This document shows, in pieces, positions 17,135-23,690 of a stretch of 49,160 nucleotides of DNA. Position numbers and translations under genes: made by a program. A model generated the notes under the pieces. It did not search any database. It worked only from the letters and a program-made list of their open reading frames with translations, and had not been told where the DNA came from. The stretch's first letter is position 1. Each line of letters starts with the position of its first letter. Location of the stretch: NCBI RefSeq assembly GCF_001953305.1, contig NZ_MTFE01000010.1, forward strand, positions 874,512 to 923,671. The letters run 5' to 3'. The DNA is from Cnuella takakiae. Lineage in GTDB: Bacteria > Bacteroidota > Bacteroidia > Chitinophagales > Chitinophagaceae.

Positions 17135-17135
17135 C
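17112..17135 (+). other. attL of the integrated element (24-bp tRNA-Arg 3' end repeat)
   Basis: The 24 bp from the T-arm to the base after the discriminator of tRNA-Arg are repeated exactly at 34304-34327. The flanks differ on both sides. The two copies enclose the whole foreign segment with an integrase at one end, which identifies them as the attachment sites. Confidence 0.95.
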
Positions 17136-17146
17136 AAATAAACAGT

Positions 17147-17186
17147 AAAAGGCTTTGTAAGTCAATAACTTATCAAGCCTTTTTTT
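17147..17186 (+). terminator. Element-borne terminator for tRNA-Arg
   Basis: AAAAGGCTT at 17147-17155 pairs with AAGCCTTTT at 17175-17183 across a 19-base loop and ends in seven T. It lies just inside the left attachment site and replaces the host terminator that now stands beyond the right site. Confidence 0.7.
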
Positions 17187-17189
17187 GAT

Positions 17190-17210
17190 TGTGGTACACT
17201 CTGTGGTACA
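17190..17210 (+). repeat. Left inner end repeat (two TGTGGTACA words)
   Basis: Two copies of TGTGGTACA, 12 bp apart start to start, make a 21-bp block that recurs at 34175-34195 in the same orientation with two mismatches. The block lies 54 bp inside attL and just before the first cargo gene. Integrase arm sites or a promoter operator are both possible. Confidence 0.75.
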
Positions 17211-17258
17211 ATGAGGATTGGAATAATGCAGATATCTTTAATCCATTCAAACCAAAAC

Positions 17259-18344
17259 ATGTTAGACTTCCGTAATATCATTGTTGAGCGCATGATCATG
17301 CATCAAATTAATGCAAAGGTTGACCCTCAGGACCATGCTACTGCAGTTTACGATGCATCCCTATTAGAGCACGACGATTCAGTTTTAAGTATAATTAAAG
17401 TACGTCTAATAGATGCAGCTGGGAAACGATCTAAAGCTTTTGAATTAGAAATTGAACGAACCGATGAAGGTTCTTTTGTTGCGCTTACAAGGGACCTTAA
17501 AACTAAAACCGAACCGGAGTTTATAGAGGTTAGTTGTCGAATAGCCGACTTACTTGCGGAGAGCCAAACAAGAACGAGCATTCCAGGTGGGTTCATTATT
17601 TTACTTCAATGCACTGATGAGATTGATAATACGGCCATTTACATAGTTATCAAAGCAGAGCCACATGAAGCATTACAGAGACTGGAAGGACAATCTCAAA
17701 TATCATTGCTTAAAAAAGTTTTTTTGAGTCCTTCACAAAAGCTATTCAAAATTGGAGTTCTGTTTGAAAAAGTGATCGATGGTGATGAGGTTGATTTAAA
17801 TGATATTAATACCCAATTCGGATGTTTTCTGTTTGATGATCAATTTAGGGCTGTCTCACAACCTGCCGAATATTTCTATAAAGACTTTTTGGGTTTCAGC
17901 ACAAGTAAAAATAGTAAAATACAGTCTCAGCGGTTTTATGATAAAACAGAAGTTTTTATAAAAGAAAACGTTGATGAGTTCAATCAACAATCAGATCTGC
18001 TAAATGCTCTCAAGATAGAATTTACTACTAATCAAGAAACGCTGATTACCCCATTCGACTTTGCTAATAGATACATACCAGTTGAGCAAAACTTAAGGGG
18101 ACGATATATTGCCGAGATAGTCAATGAGCTTCCTCCGTCCATTGAAAAGGATGATGCTTTGATCAAAACTAGGTTGACTAATGTAAAAGTTGATTTTCCT
18201 AATAAAATCAAGATTTCTGGGCCGAATGATAGTTTTTTAGAGAGTGTGCAGTTTTTGGATTCAAATGAGTTAGGTGAGATTGATCTGAATGAGGAGGGTT
18301 ATACTTTAATCAGAATCAAAGGAAGACCTTACAGAGATGAATGA
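17259..18344 (+). CDS. Nucleoid-associated protein, NdpA/YejK (37-kDa) family
   Basis: The 361-residue protein resembles the NdpA/YejK family: an N-terminal IIVERMIMHQINAK strand-helix, the VYDASLLEHDD loop, YFYKDFLGF near residues 205-215, an LLNALKIEFTTNQETLITPFDFANRYIP segment, and C-terminal strands (KIKISGPNDSFLESVQF; GYTLIRIKGRPYRDE). Family members bind the nucleoid; some occur in mobile elements beside immunity genes. The start at 17259 (MLDFRN) is preferred because it places the conserved strand at the N-terminus; an in-frame ATG at 17211 directly abuts the end repeat. The last 8 bp overlap the next gene, so the two are translationally coupled. Codon use is much more AT-rich than in the host genes. 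Confidence 0.75.
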   Translation: MLDFRNIIVERMIMHQINAKVDPQDHATAVYDASLLEHDDSVLSIIKVRLIDAAGKRSKAFELEIERTDEGSFVALTRDLKTKTEPEFIEVSCRIADLLAESQTRTSIPGGFIILLQCTDEIDNTAIYIVIKAEPHEALQRLEGQSQISLLKKVFLSPSQKLFKIGVLFEKVIDGDEVDLNDINTQFGCFLFDDQFRAVSQPAEYFYKDFLGFSTSKNSKIQSQRFYDKTEVFIKENVDEFNQQSDLLNALKIEFTTNQETLITPFDFANRYIPVEQNLRGRYIAEIVNELPPSIEKDDALIKTRLTNVKVDFPNKIKISGPNDSFLESVQFLDSNELGEIDLNEEGYTLIRIKGRPYRDE

Positions 18345-19317
18345 AATCGAAGACAAATTAGCAAACGAATTCAGGGAAATAGGTAGCGACTTGCAGCGTT
18401 GGGGGAGGATTGTAGATGGCCTATTAACTCAAGAACTTTTTAAAGAAATTCCCAACCAAGATTTAATTAAAATAGCTCCATCATTCCGCCTTAAATCAGA
18501 GAAGTCTTATTTATATAAGGTCTTGTATCGAAATAAAATCTATGCTGAGCCGTTATTAGAGGTTGAAGATAAGGTTGGTACGAGAGTTGTCGTTCTTAAG
18601 TCTGATCAAATAGATCTTATTGGGCAAAGAGTATTATCTTACGAAGGGTGGATTGCTAAAATAACGAAAGAGCCTTTACAACAAATTGAAGATCAACCTA
18701 AAATGTTTGATTACCAATCACTTCATATTGTTGTATACCCAGTAAGGCAGGAAGAGTGGAGCTCAACAAAAAAAGAGATTCTTACCTGTGAGATCCAAAT
18801 AAGAACACTGCTCCAACATGCTTTTGCAGAGGTAAGTCACGACAGCACCTACAAAGGTGCTTATAGAAACGACTCACAACTGCATAGGCTTTTAGCCAAG
18901 TCAATGGCTTTAATGGAAAGCACTGACGATTATTTCTGTCAAGTATACAATTTAATGGCAGACGAGAGGAGAAACTATATGGTTTTAACTAACGAATTAA
19001 TAAAGCTTTACAAGGAGTTCGATCCTGAATTCAGCAAGTCGTCAGTAGACTATGACCTCACGTTCAAAGTATATGAATCGTTAGGGAGTGAACCAATTAA
19101 TGTAAACGAATTAGAAGCTTTTATTCATAAAGAAAATAAAGATTTAAAAAGAGCTATACGGCCTAAAAATGGGCTTTTATTCGAACAGCCTATTATTCTT
19201 CTTATAGCTTACTTTGTTTACAACAACGATCCCGCAATCAAGGAGAAGTGGCCCTTAACTCAAGATAGCCTTAAAAATGTCTACAATTCACTGAATATGT
19301 CTTTTGATCACTACTAA
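18337..19317 (+). CDS. RelA/SpoT-type nucleotide pyrophosphokinase, no hydrolase domain
   Basis: The 326-residue protein contains a RelA/SpoT synthetase domain at residues 45-175. Visible catalytic positions are R51-x-K53 and S57/K61 (ATP site), D78 in EDKVGTRVVV (metal), Y126-QSLH (G loop; the usual NGY is FDY), E152-IQIRT and H161-AFAEVSHD. All synthetase residues are present. There is no HD hydrolase domain upstream (only a 45-residue helical lead) and no TGS/ACT domain, so it resembles a small alarmone synthetase with a 150-residue helical C-terminal extension of its own. The activity would transfer pyrophosphate from ATP to a guanine nucleotide, adenine nucleotide or tRNA end. Coupled to the NdpA-like gene (8-bp overlap) and convergent with the SLATT gene (stop codons overlap by 3 bp). 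Confidence 0.8.
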   Translation: MNEIEDKLANEFREIGSDLQRWGRIVDGLLTQELFKEIPNQDLIKIAPSFRLKSEKSYLYKVLYRNKIYAEPLLEVEDKVGTRVVVLKSDQIDLIGQRVLSYEGWIAKITKEPLQQIEDQPKMFDYQSLHIVVYPVRQEEWSSTKKEILTCEIQIRTLLQHAFAEVSHDSTYKGAYRNDSQLHRLLAKSMALMESTDDYFCQVYNLMADERRNYMVLTNELIKLYKEFDPEFSKSSVDYDLTFKVYESLGSEPINVNELEAFIHKENKDLKRAIRPKNGLLFEQPIILLIAYFVYNNDPAIKEKWPLTQDSLKNVYNSLNMSFDHY

Positions 19318-19796
19318 CTTTCTGCAAGGATCTTTTTTGTTTTCTCCCATGTTTTCGCTTTTATAGATGGAGCATTTTCAGATAATTTGTCTATTCGCTC
19401 CCTTATCTTGCTGATTTCTTCCCTGGAGAGGTCATCCAGATTACCACTTGCTATTATTTCTTCTACAAGCCTCCTTATACTCCCAGCTTGAGCTGCAGTA
19501 CTTCTATGAAGTTCAGCCCTTTCATTGAATCTTAAAAACGTTTGGATACTTGAAAGTACAGCAGCAGCAACACTAATTAGTCCTGTGGCAATTTTGAAGT
19601 AAATATTTACATCCTTTGATAAAGTTGCGAAAACCGATGTGCCTACAAAAGTGGTGAGAATTACAACTGGTACTCCTAACTTATAATTAAGTGAGCCAAG
19701 GGGTTTTGCTGCTTCATAATGGCTCGATTGAGTTTCCCTCAGCCTTTTGTGCCACCTTCTTAATAATTCATCCTTTGTTGCTGGAATTTCATTCAT
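19314..19796 (-). CDS. SLATT-type two-transmembrane effector-like protein
   Basis: The 160-residue protein has an N-terminal basic helix (LLRRWHKRLRETQSSHYEAA), two transmembrane helices (about 40-59 and 66-85) and then the diagnostic cytoplasmic helix SIQTFLRFNERAELHRSTAA and a long charged coiled tail. This layout is that of the SLATT domain (SMODS and SLOG-associated 2TM effector), predicted to form membrane pores when triggered by nucleotide second messengers. It lies tail to tail with a RelA/SpoT-type synthetase gene. A pore-forming role here is inference from the family. Confidence 0.7.
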   Translation of the reverse strand: MNEIPATKDELLRRWHKRLRETQSSHYEAAKPLGSLNYKLGVPVVILTTFVGTSVFATLSKDVNIYFKIATGLISVAAAVLSSIQTFLRFNERAELHRSTAAQAGSIRRLVEEIIASGNLDDLSREEISKIRERIDKLSENAPSIKAKTWEKTKKILAES

Positions 19797-19884
19797 CTTG
19801 TCCTAAGGTTAAATTCAATATAGTACAGGGAAAACAGACCATTAAACACTAAAGGTGCAAATTATTTACAAAGGGTTCTTTAAA

Positions 19885-20100
19885 TTAAAGCCTAGTTTTT
19901 ATTTCTCCATTCTTTTTCTCATATCTAGCAAAGTATTCTACCAGTGCTACTTCGATCACATCTTTGATCTTCAGCCGGTCCCAGTAGGCAACATTTCTGA
20001 TTTTTTCTAGAAGTTCTGTTTTCATGATGAAGGTAGCTCGCTCTTCACCTGCTTTTGTGCCCACCTGGCTGGATTTTGAAGAGAAGTTTTGGTTTAGCAT
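19885..20100 (-). CDS. Small RHH-like regulator (paralogue 1)
   Basis: The 71-residue protein has a disordered N-terminus of about 20 residues and then ERATFIMKTELLEKIRNVAY-WDRLKIKDVIEVALVEYFARYEKK. The strand followed by two helices fits a ribbon-helix-helix DNA-binding protein. It shares the core [R/E]TFI-x-[K/R]-x-[D/E]L-x-EKI-[R/K]-[N/D]-VAYWDR with the protein at 20904-21212. A 10-bp inverted repeat (20127-20160) sits between it and the divergent gene, a likely operator. Confidence 0.65.
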   Translation of the reverse strand: MLNQNFSSKSSQVGTKAGEERATFIMKTELLEKIRNVAYWDRLKIKDVIEVALVEYFARYEKKNGEIKTRL

Positions 20101-20126
20101 AGCTGAAAATTAATCCATAACCATGT

Positions 20127-20160
20127 GAAAAGTAATCCTTGAAAACACATATTACTTTTC
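20127..20160. promoter_or_regulatory. Inverted-repeat operator candidate between divergent genes
   Basis: GAAAAGTAAT (20127-20136) and ATTACTTTTC (20151-20160) are perfect 10-bp arms separated by 14 bp, centred between the RHH-like gene (minus, start 20100) and the gene at 20206 (plus). The natural candidate ligand is the RHH-like protein. Confidence 0.55.
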
Positions 20161-20205
20161 ATTAACAACAATCAAGAACCATAAATTGGAGGTTAAAACC
20201 TTCTT

Positions 20206-20883
20206 ATGAAACAAGAGCGTCCACCTAAATTTTACATCAAAGCCTTTGAGGAGTTTATTGGAAAGAAGCTGCAAAAGGGCGAGTATAAATATGAACGAAT
20301 TGAAGGGCATACCGATCTGCTTTACGAAGGGGTGACGTATAGGATATCCTCCTACGAAGATCTAGTGCAGGACTTCACCCAATATTTTGAAAGAGAAAGC
20401 TATGATGAAATCACTACGCAAGTGCCTGAGCAATTGTGGGATCTGATGCTTGACCAGGTTGAAGGTTATTCGTCCGGTCAAATCATTGTTGGAATTTACA
20501 AGGCGTGGAGAGGATACTGGTACAATGAACGTGATAGATTTAAAGATCCGGAAACTTTCAAACGTTCGAAGCAGGAGTCTTTCGAAGATTTGCAGGTGTT
20601 AATAGAGGCTTATAAAGAGGACACTGATAAGCTAGTTGAATTTGCCTATGCAATCAGCGACTTTGTTATACTTCCTTGCATTGCGATGTTTATCAAATCA
20701 ACTTACGATGATTTGGAAAGCTTTGTGGAAGACAGTGTAACCATATTGATGTCGGAGTGCGGGGAATACCTTACAATGGGCGAAACCTTCGAGGAAATTT
20801 ATCTTCCAGAAGCTGAGAACGAAATCAGCCATTTCATTATTTATAATCCTGTCAACGATTTAGAAGAATGCGACCAAGAGTAG
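20206..20883 (+). CDS. Unknown acidic protein, 225 aa
   Basis: I recognise no family. The protein is acidic, with a mixed N-terminal part (FYIKAFEEFIGKKLQKGEYK; DLLYEGVTYRISSYEDLVQD) and a mainly helical C-terminal half (LQVLIEAYKEDTDKLVEFAY; DFVILPCIAMFIKSTYDDLE). One moderately hydrophobic stretch (FAYAISDFVILPCIAMFI) could be a buried helix. It is divergent from an RHH-like gene and probably controlled through the shared inverted repeat. Confidence 0.6.
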   Translation: MKQERPPKFYIKAFEEFIGKKLQKGEYKYERIEGHTDLLYEGVTYRISSYEDLVQDFTQYFERESYDEITTQVPEQLWDLMLDQVEGYSSGQIIVGIYKAWRGYWYNERDRFKDPETFKRSKQESFEDLQVLIEAYKEDTDKLVEFAYAISDFVILPCIAMFIKSTYDDLESFVEDSVTILMSECGEYLTMGETFEEIYLPEAENEISHFIIYNPVNDLEECDQE

Positions 20884-20903
20884 ACTGGCAGTTGTTAGTT
20901 GGT

Positions 20904-21212
20904 TCATTCTTTCCTTTTACGGCCAGAATTGCTGCGCAGCTTTTCCCTCTCTTTTACTTCATCCGGCCGGCTCTTGATGATTCCATTGCTTTTTTCATAT
21001 CCGTCGATAAATGAGGAAAGAGCCATCTCAATGGTTTCTTTGAGTAGCTGCCTATCCCAATAAGCTACGTCTTTAATCTTTTCCATTAAGTCTACCCTTA
21101 CAATGAAAGTTTCCCTGTCATAATCTGGTGAAGACAGGCCTTTTTTAGTGGAGCTGACTTCAAATTCTGGAGTAGGTGGGGTAGCGGTTTTGCTTTTGGT
21201 AGCTTTTGCCAT
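20904..21212 (-). CDS. Small RHH-like regulator (paralogue 2)
   Basis: The 102-residue protein has a basic, disordered N-terminus, then the RHH-like core DRETFIVRVDLMEKIKDVAY-WDRQLLKETIEMALSSFIDGYEK and a basic tail (RPDEVKEREKLRSNSGRKRKE). The core aligns without gaps to the protein at 19885-20100. Two such paralogues flank the unknown gene at 20206, converging on it from one side. Confidence 0.65.
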   Translation of the reverse strand: MAKATKSKTATPPTPEFEVSSTKKGLSSPDYDRETFIVRVDLMEKIKDVAYWDRQLLKETIEMALSSFIDGYEKSNGIIKSRPDEVKEREKLRSNSGRKRKE

Positions 21213-21274
21213 ACAGGATAAAAGTAAGCAGCTTTGTTTATTTTGTTTACTGAAAGGGTGCTAAAATTGTAAAA

Positions 21275-21298
21275 GGCCCCGCCAGGAATGGCAGGGCC
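21275..21298 (-). terminator. Terminator of the 174-residue gene (minus strand)
   Basis: A 10-bp GC-rich stem (GGCCCCGCCA / TGGCAGGGCC, one mismatch) with a 4-base loop is followed on the minus strand by TTTT. It lies 46 bp after the stop of 21345-21869. Confidence 0.75.
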
Positions 21299-21344
21299 GT
21301 TTTGATATGCCTAATAGAAACTAATTTCTATTCCGTTTTGATTA

Positions 21345-21869
21345 TCAGATTGCCTTCTTCATCAATTCGATTTTAGCCCACTGAGTATAAGTTTTTTTCA
21401 TGTCCTCCAACTGTTCATTCGTATAATCGCAGGTGTCCCATCTTTGGAGGTCATATAGTTTCATATGTGCTCGCGGTTCGAAGCCATTGATATCTTTAAA
21501 AAAGTGAATAAGCCTGTCAATATCGATAGCCATCTGGCTCGGCTCATGTCCCATTTCCACCAGTATCTGGGAAACCTCGGGGTTTATCAACAATTTCCGG
21601 ATGTCCTCCAAAAACATACCTAGCCACTCTATTTGGAAAGAATCATATACCATCCTCCCTTCTTCTGTAAGGTGTGGCTTTCTTAAAAGCACATGTAAAT
21701 AGAACATTGGCGATCTGTCAAATGACAGTACATCCAAATACTTGCTTATGGCATCTTCAGCCCCCCTTTTCAAACGCGGATCCGTTTCCAGTTCTGCGGG
21801 TTGAAAGCTAGGCATGTTGTTAACTGCATTGGCGAGCTGATCCGCGCCATTTGTGGAAGTCTTTGTCAT
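21345..21869 (-). CDS. Unknown helical protein, 174 aa
   Basis: I recognise no family. The protein has a polar N-terminus (25 residues), a helical bundle (DPRLKRGAEDAISKYLDVLS; FQIEWLGMFLEDIRKLLINP; MAIDIDRLIHFFKDINGF) and a tryptophan/tyrosine-rich C-terminus (KLYDLQRWDTCDYTNEQLED). Directly upstream of its ATG is a 17-bp sequence that recurs at 27144-27160. Confidence 0.6.
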   Translation of the reverse strand: MTKTSTNGADQLANAVNNMPSFQPAELETDPRLKRGAEDAISKYLDVLSFDRSPMFYLHVLLRKPHLTEEGRMVYDSFQIEWLGMFLEDIRKLLINPEVSQILVEMGHEPSQMAIDIDRLIHFFKDINGFEPRAHMKLYDLQRWDTCDYTNEQLEDMKKTYTQWAKIELMKKAI

Positions 21870-21870
21870 T

Positions 21871-21887
21871 GTAGTAATTATTAGGTA
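21871..21887 (-). repeat. 17-bp repeat copy 1 (TACCTAATAATTACTAC)
   Basis: On the minus strand TACCTAATAATTACTAC ends 2 bp before the ATG at 21869. An exact copy lies at 27144-27160 on the plus strand, and a looser version (ACCTAATAATGATAAC) leads into the divergent gene at 22044. Confidence 0.6.
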
Positions 21888-22043
21888 CGGCTAAAATAAT
21901 ACTAGTAAACAAAATAAACAAAAATTACCAGGAACCTTTTTTTACTTTGTTTACTTAATTAACAGAACATTTCAGCAGCTATGCTTTTGAAAGGGGATAT
22001 GTGCTTTTATTTTTATGGAACCTAATAATGATAACCAATTAGC

Positions 22044-22295
22044 ATGCATACAATACTGCCTTACCAATTCAACTGCTTAGATATCTGCGAACAAATAGCC
22101 ACTACTGAAAAACATGGTGTTTGCCTGGATGTGGCCAGGTATGAAGGATCCCATAAAATAGGCTTATTTGACCTTTGGGGTTACTATGTGGAAGTTTGGG
22201 TGGATAGTCGGAGTGAGAAAGTAGTAAAGCTGTATGCCTTTCAAAACATGGCCCGCCTAGATCGTTTTCTGATTCCTATTCCATTGGTATTTTAA
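22044..22295 (+). CDS. Unknown small protein, 83 aa
   Basis: No family recognised. The protein is compact, with GVCLDVARYEGSHKIGLFDLW and YYVEVWVDSRSEKVVKLYAF in a probable beta-hairpin layout. It is followed 18 bp later by another small gene whose start has the same context (TTAGCATGCAT), which suggests duplicated or shared leader sequences. Confidence 0.55.
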   Translation: MHTILPYQFNCLDICEQIATTEKHGVCLDVARYEGSHKIGLFDLWGYYVEVWVDSRSEKVVKLYAFQNMARLDRFLIPIPLVF

Positions 22296-22313
22296 TCGCT
22301 TGGATATTTTAGC

Positions 22314-22697
22314 ATGCATTTCTCACTCACTTTAACCCATGGTATCTACACCTTCCGCTTCGATGTGGAGATGGCTGGCAAGGATAAGAACTTCGAGCGC
22401 TGGCGCCTGATTGCTGGCGATCGGGTTGTAGTGCTTCAAAGTAATCGGCCTATGCTCCAGGCGAGGAGATTGAAAAAGAAGCCTGTCACCTGGAAAGTTG
22501 TAGAGGGGGAAGTAAAAGATGAAAAAGCGCTGGCTAAAGTGTGCAAGGCTATTGAGGATCACTTGGCAGGTCCACCACCACCGCCTCCAGCACCATCACC
22601 CTTCCCGGATTTGCCAGCACGATGGATATTAAACCAACCGAATGAAAGGAAGAAAGGGGGAAGTAGTGGCCCACCGATTGGCGAAAGGGGGAAATAA
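22314..22697 (+). CDS. Unknown small protein with proline-rich tail, 127 aa
   Basis: The first 90 residues look like a small mixed fold (LTLTHGIYTFRFDVEMAGK; WRLIAGDRVVVLQSNRPML; KPVTWKVVEGEVKDEKALAK) and the remainder is low complexity (GPPPPPPAPSPFPDLPA) with a glycine/lysine end. The last bases run up to the terminator of the permuted tRNA on the other strand. No family recognised. Confidence 0.55.
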   Translation: MHFSLTLTHGIYTFRFDVEMAGKDKNFERWRLIAGDRVVVLQSNRPMLQARRLKKKPVTWKVVEGEVKDEKALAKVCKAIEDHLAGPPPPPPAPSPFPDLPARWILNQPNERKKGGSSGPPIGERGK

Positions 22698-22698
22698 A

Positions 22699-22728
22699 GA
22701 AAGAGCCACCCAGATGGATGGCTCTTTC
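22699..22728 (-). terminator. Terminator of the permuted tRNA transcript (minus strand)
   Basis: A 13-bp stem (10 bp GAAAGAGCCA / TGGCTCTTTC plus T-G and CC/GG) with an ATCT tetraloop is followed on the minus strand by TTTATTT. No T-tract exists on the plus strand, so it works for the minus-strand transcript that carries the tRNA halves. Confidence 0.8.
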
Positions 22729-22732
22729 GTAA

Positions 22733-22839
22733 TACAGTCCAGTGCGTTTGCCGCTCTGCCACATTCCCAATTTGAAGCGTTAGGTACATTGTGTGGGAAT
22801 GGAGGGATTCGAACCCCCGTAGTCAAATGACGCTGGATT
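22733..22839 (-). tRNA. Circularly permuted tRNA-Tyr (GUA): 3' half precedes 5' half
   Basis: Reading the minus strand, 22839-22794 is a tRNA 3' half: anticodon-loop bases AA, stem TCCAG, a long variable arm, T arm GGGGG-TTCGAAT-CCCTC, acceptor strand CATTCCC and A73. After a 25-base intervening sequence (22793-22769) comes the 5' half, 22768-22733: acceptor GGGAATG, a D arm and stem CTGGA with CTGTA. Acceptor strands pair 7/7, anticodon stem 5/5, and joining the halves gives the 7-base loop CTGTAAA with anticodon GUA at exactly positions 34-36. The variable arm and D loop match bacterial tRNA-Tyr (type II). One D-stem pair (A12-C23) is mismatched. CCA is not encoded. It has its own promoter and terminator. 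Confidence 0.8.
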
Positions 22840-22862
22840 AGAGTTTGACCAACGCTTCGATA

Positions 22863-22893
22863 CAAAAGTAGTAAACCGACCCATACATTCCAA
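22863..22893 (-). promoter_or_regulatory. Promoter of the permuted tRNA (minus strand)
   Basis: On the minus strand TTG (22893-22891) is followed after 20 bp by TACTTTTG (22870-22863), a full match to the Bacteroidota consensus TTTG-N19/20-TAnnTTTG apart from the first T. Transcription should start near 22857, about 18 bases before the tRNA 3' half. Confidence 0.7.
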
Positions 22894-22927
22894 TTTTTTT
22901 GCATGTTTTTTTAAAAAAAACATTTTT

Positions 22928-22961
22928 CTTTCACTTTTAGTGAAAGTAGTTGCTATATTTG
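22928..22961 (+). promoter_or_regulatory. Operator and -7 element upstream of the XRE regulator region
   Basis: CTTTCAC (22928-22934) and GTGAAAG (22940-22946) form a 7-bp inverted repeat with a 5-base spacer. It is followed at 22954-22961 by TATATTTG, a perfect TAnnTTTG match. The repeat covers the -33 region, where a repressor would block transcription; the XRE protein encoded downstream is the natural candidate. Confidence 0.65.
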
Positions 22962-23026
22962 TAATGCTGATTGGCCATCAGAATCTAAAAATTGAAATTT
23001 AAAACAACGTAAAAATTAAAAACGGT

Positions 23027-23140
23027 ATGTCACAGCTAAAACAATGCAGCCACCTCCCTAATTACAGGGAAGTGTTTAAAATCATTATCAACGATGGAAC
23101 GAGTTCGATTAATTACCCTGCTAGAGGGAATAGCTTCTAA
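23027..23140 (+). CDS. Possible 37-residue leader peptide
   Basis: A short frame (MSQLKQCSHLPNYREVFKII and 17 more residues) begins after the promoter at 22954 and overlaps the next gene's start by 47 bp in another frame. There is no family match; it may be a leader or simply chance. Confidence 0.25.
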   Translation: MSQLKQCSHLPNYREVFKIIINDGTSSINYPARGNSF

Positions 23141-23357
23141 GGCACAAGATGAAAACTTAAAATGTGAGATTGAGGCTATAATCAAAGAGTTAAAAATTTC
23201 AAATGATGATGAGGGAGAAGGAAAGGATAATCACAGTCCGCCCTTATCTCAAAACAAAACATTAGCAAAAAGAATTGCTGATGCCGTTGGAAAGTTTTTC
23301 GGTAGGGTTGGGTCCAGTATTGCTGCTGACCAGCTTTCCGACGCTTTCTTCGAATAA
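23094..23357 (+). CDS. Unknown small protein, 87 aa
   Basis: The N-terminal half is an amphipathic helix (RVRLITLLEGIASKAQDENLK; CEIEAIIKELKISNDD), followed by a polar linker and a second helix (NKTLAKRIADAVGKFFGRVG) that looks amphipathic and basic. No family recognised. It is 17 bp before the XRE gene and shares its promoter, so it may be an antirepressor or partner; inference only. Confidence 0.5.
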   Translation: MERVRLITLLEGIASKAQDENLKCEIEAIIKELKISNDDEGEGKDNHSPPLSQNKTLAKRIADAVGKFFGRVGSSIAADQLSDAFFE

Positions 23358-23374
23358 GATGGAGGTTAATAATT

Positions 23375-23668
23375 ATGCAATTAGGAGATGTAATAGCATC
23401 ATTCCGTCGCAGAAAACGCATCGACCAAAAAGGGATGGCAGCCCAACTTGGCATATCTGTTAGCTATCTTTCACAAATAGAGAATAGCAACAAGATGCCA
23501 AGTGGGAAGCTCCTGAACAAAATTTCAGAAGTATTGGGAATTCCTGTTACTACGCTTTTGTTTGAGACAATGGATAAATCTAGTTTCAATGATCCTGAAA
23601 TTCAAGAGCTGTTCAATCGTGCTAAACCGATTATGGACGAAATGATTAATATTTTGCTTGCGGAATAA
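23375..23668 (+). CDS. XRE-family helix-turn-helix regulator
   Basis: The 97-residue protein is a phage-type repressor domain: LGDVIASFRRRKRIDQKGMA then the HTH AAQLGISVSYLSQIENSNK (residues 22-40) and the fifth helix LLNKISEVLGIPVTTLLFE. The C-terminal 35 residues are helical and probably dimerise. A strong Shine-Dalgarno (GGAGGT, 8 bp before the ATG) is present, rare in this phylum. It should control the divergent promoters at 22863-22961 and so could set the lysogeny state of the element. Confidence 0.85.
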   Translation: MQLGDVIASFRRRKRIDQKGMAAQLGISVSYLSQIENSNKMPSGKLLNKISEVLGIPVTTLLFETMDKSSFNDPEIQELFNRAKPIMDEMINILLAE

Positions 23669-23690
23669 AAGTTAGAGTTAATAATAAATT

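Noticed and set aside
22741-22860. Ordinary tRNA gene or tRNA pair on the minus strand
   Set aside because: No 5' half precedes the 3' half at 22794-22839 and no 3' half follows the 5' half at 22733-22768, so neither is a complete standard tRNA; only the permuted arrangement gives a full cloverleaf.
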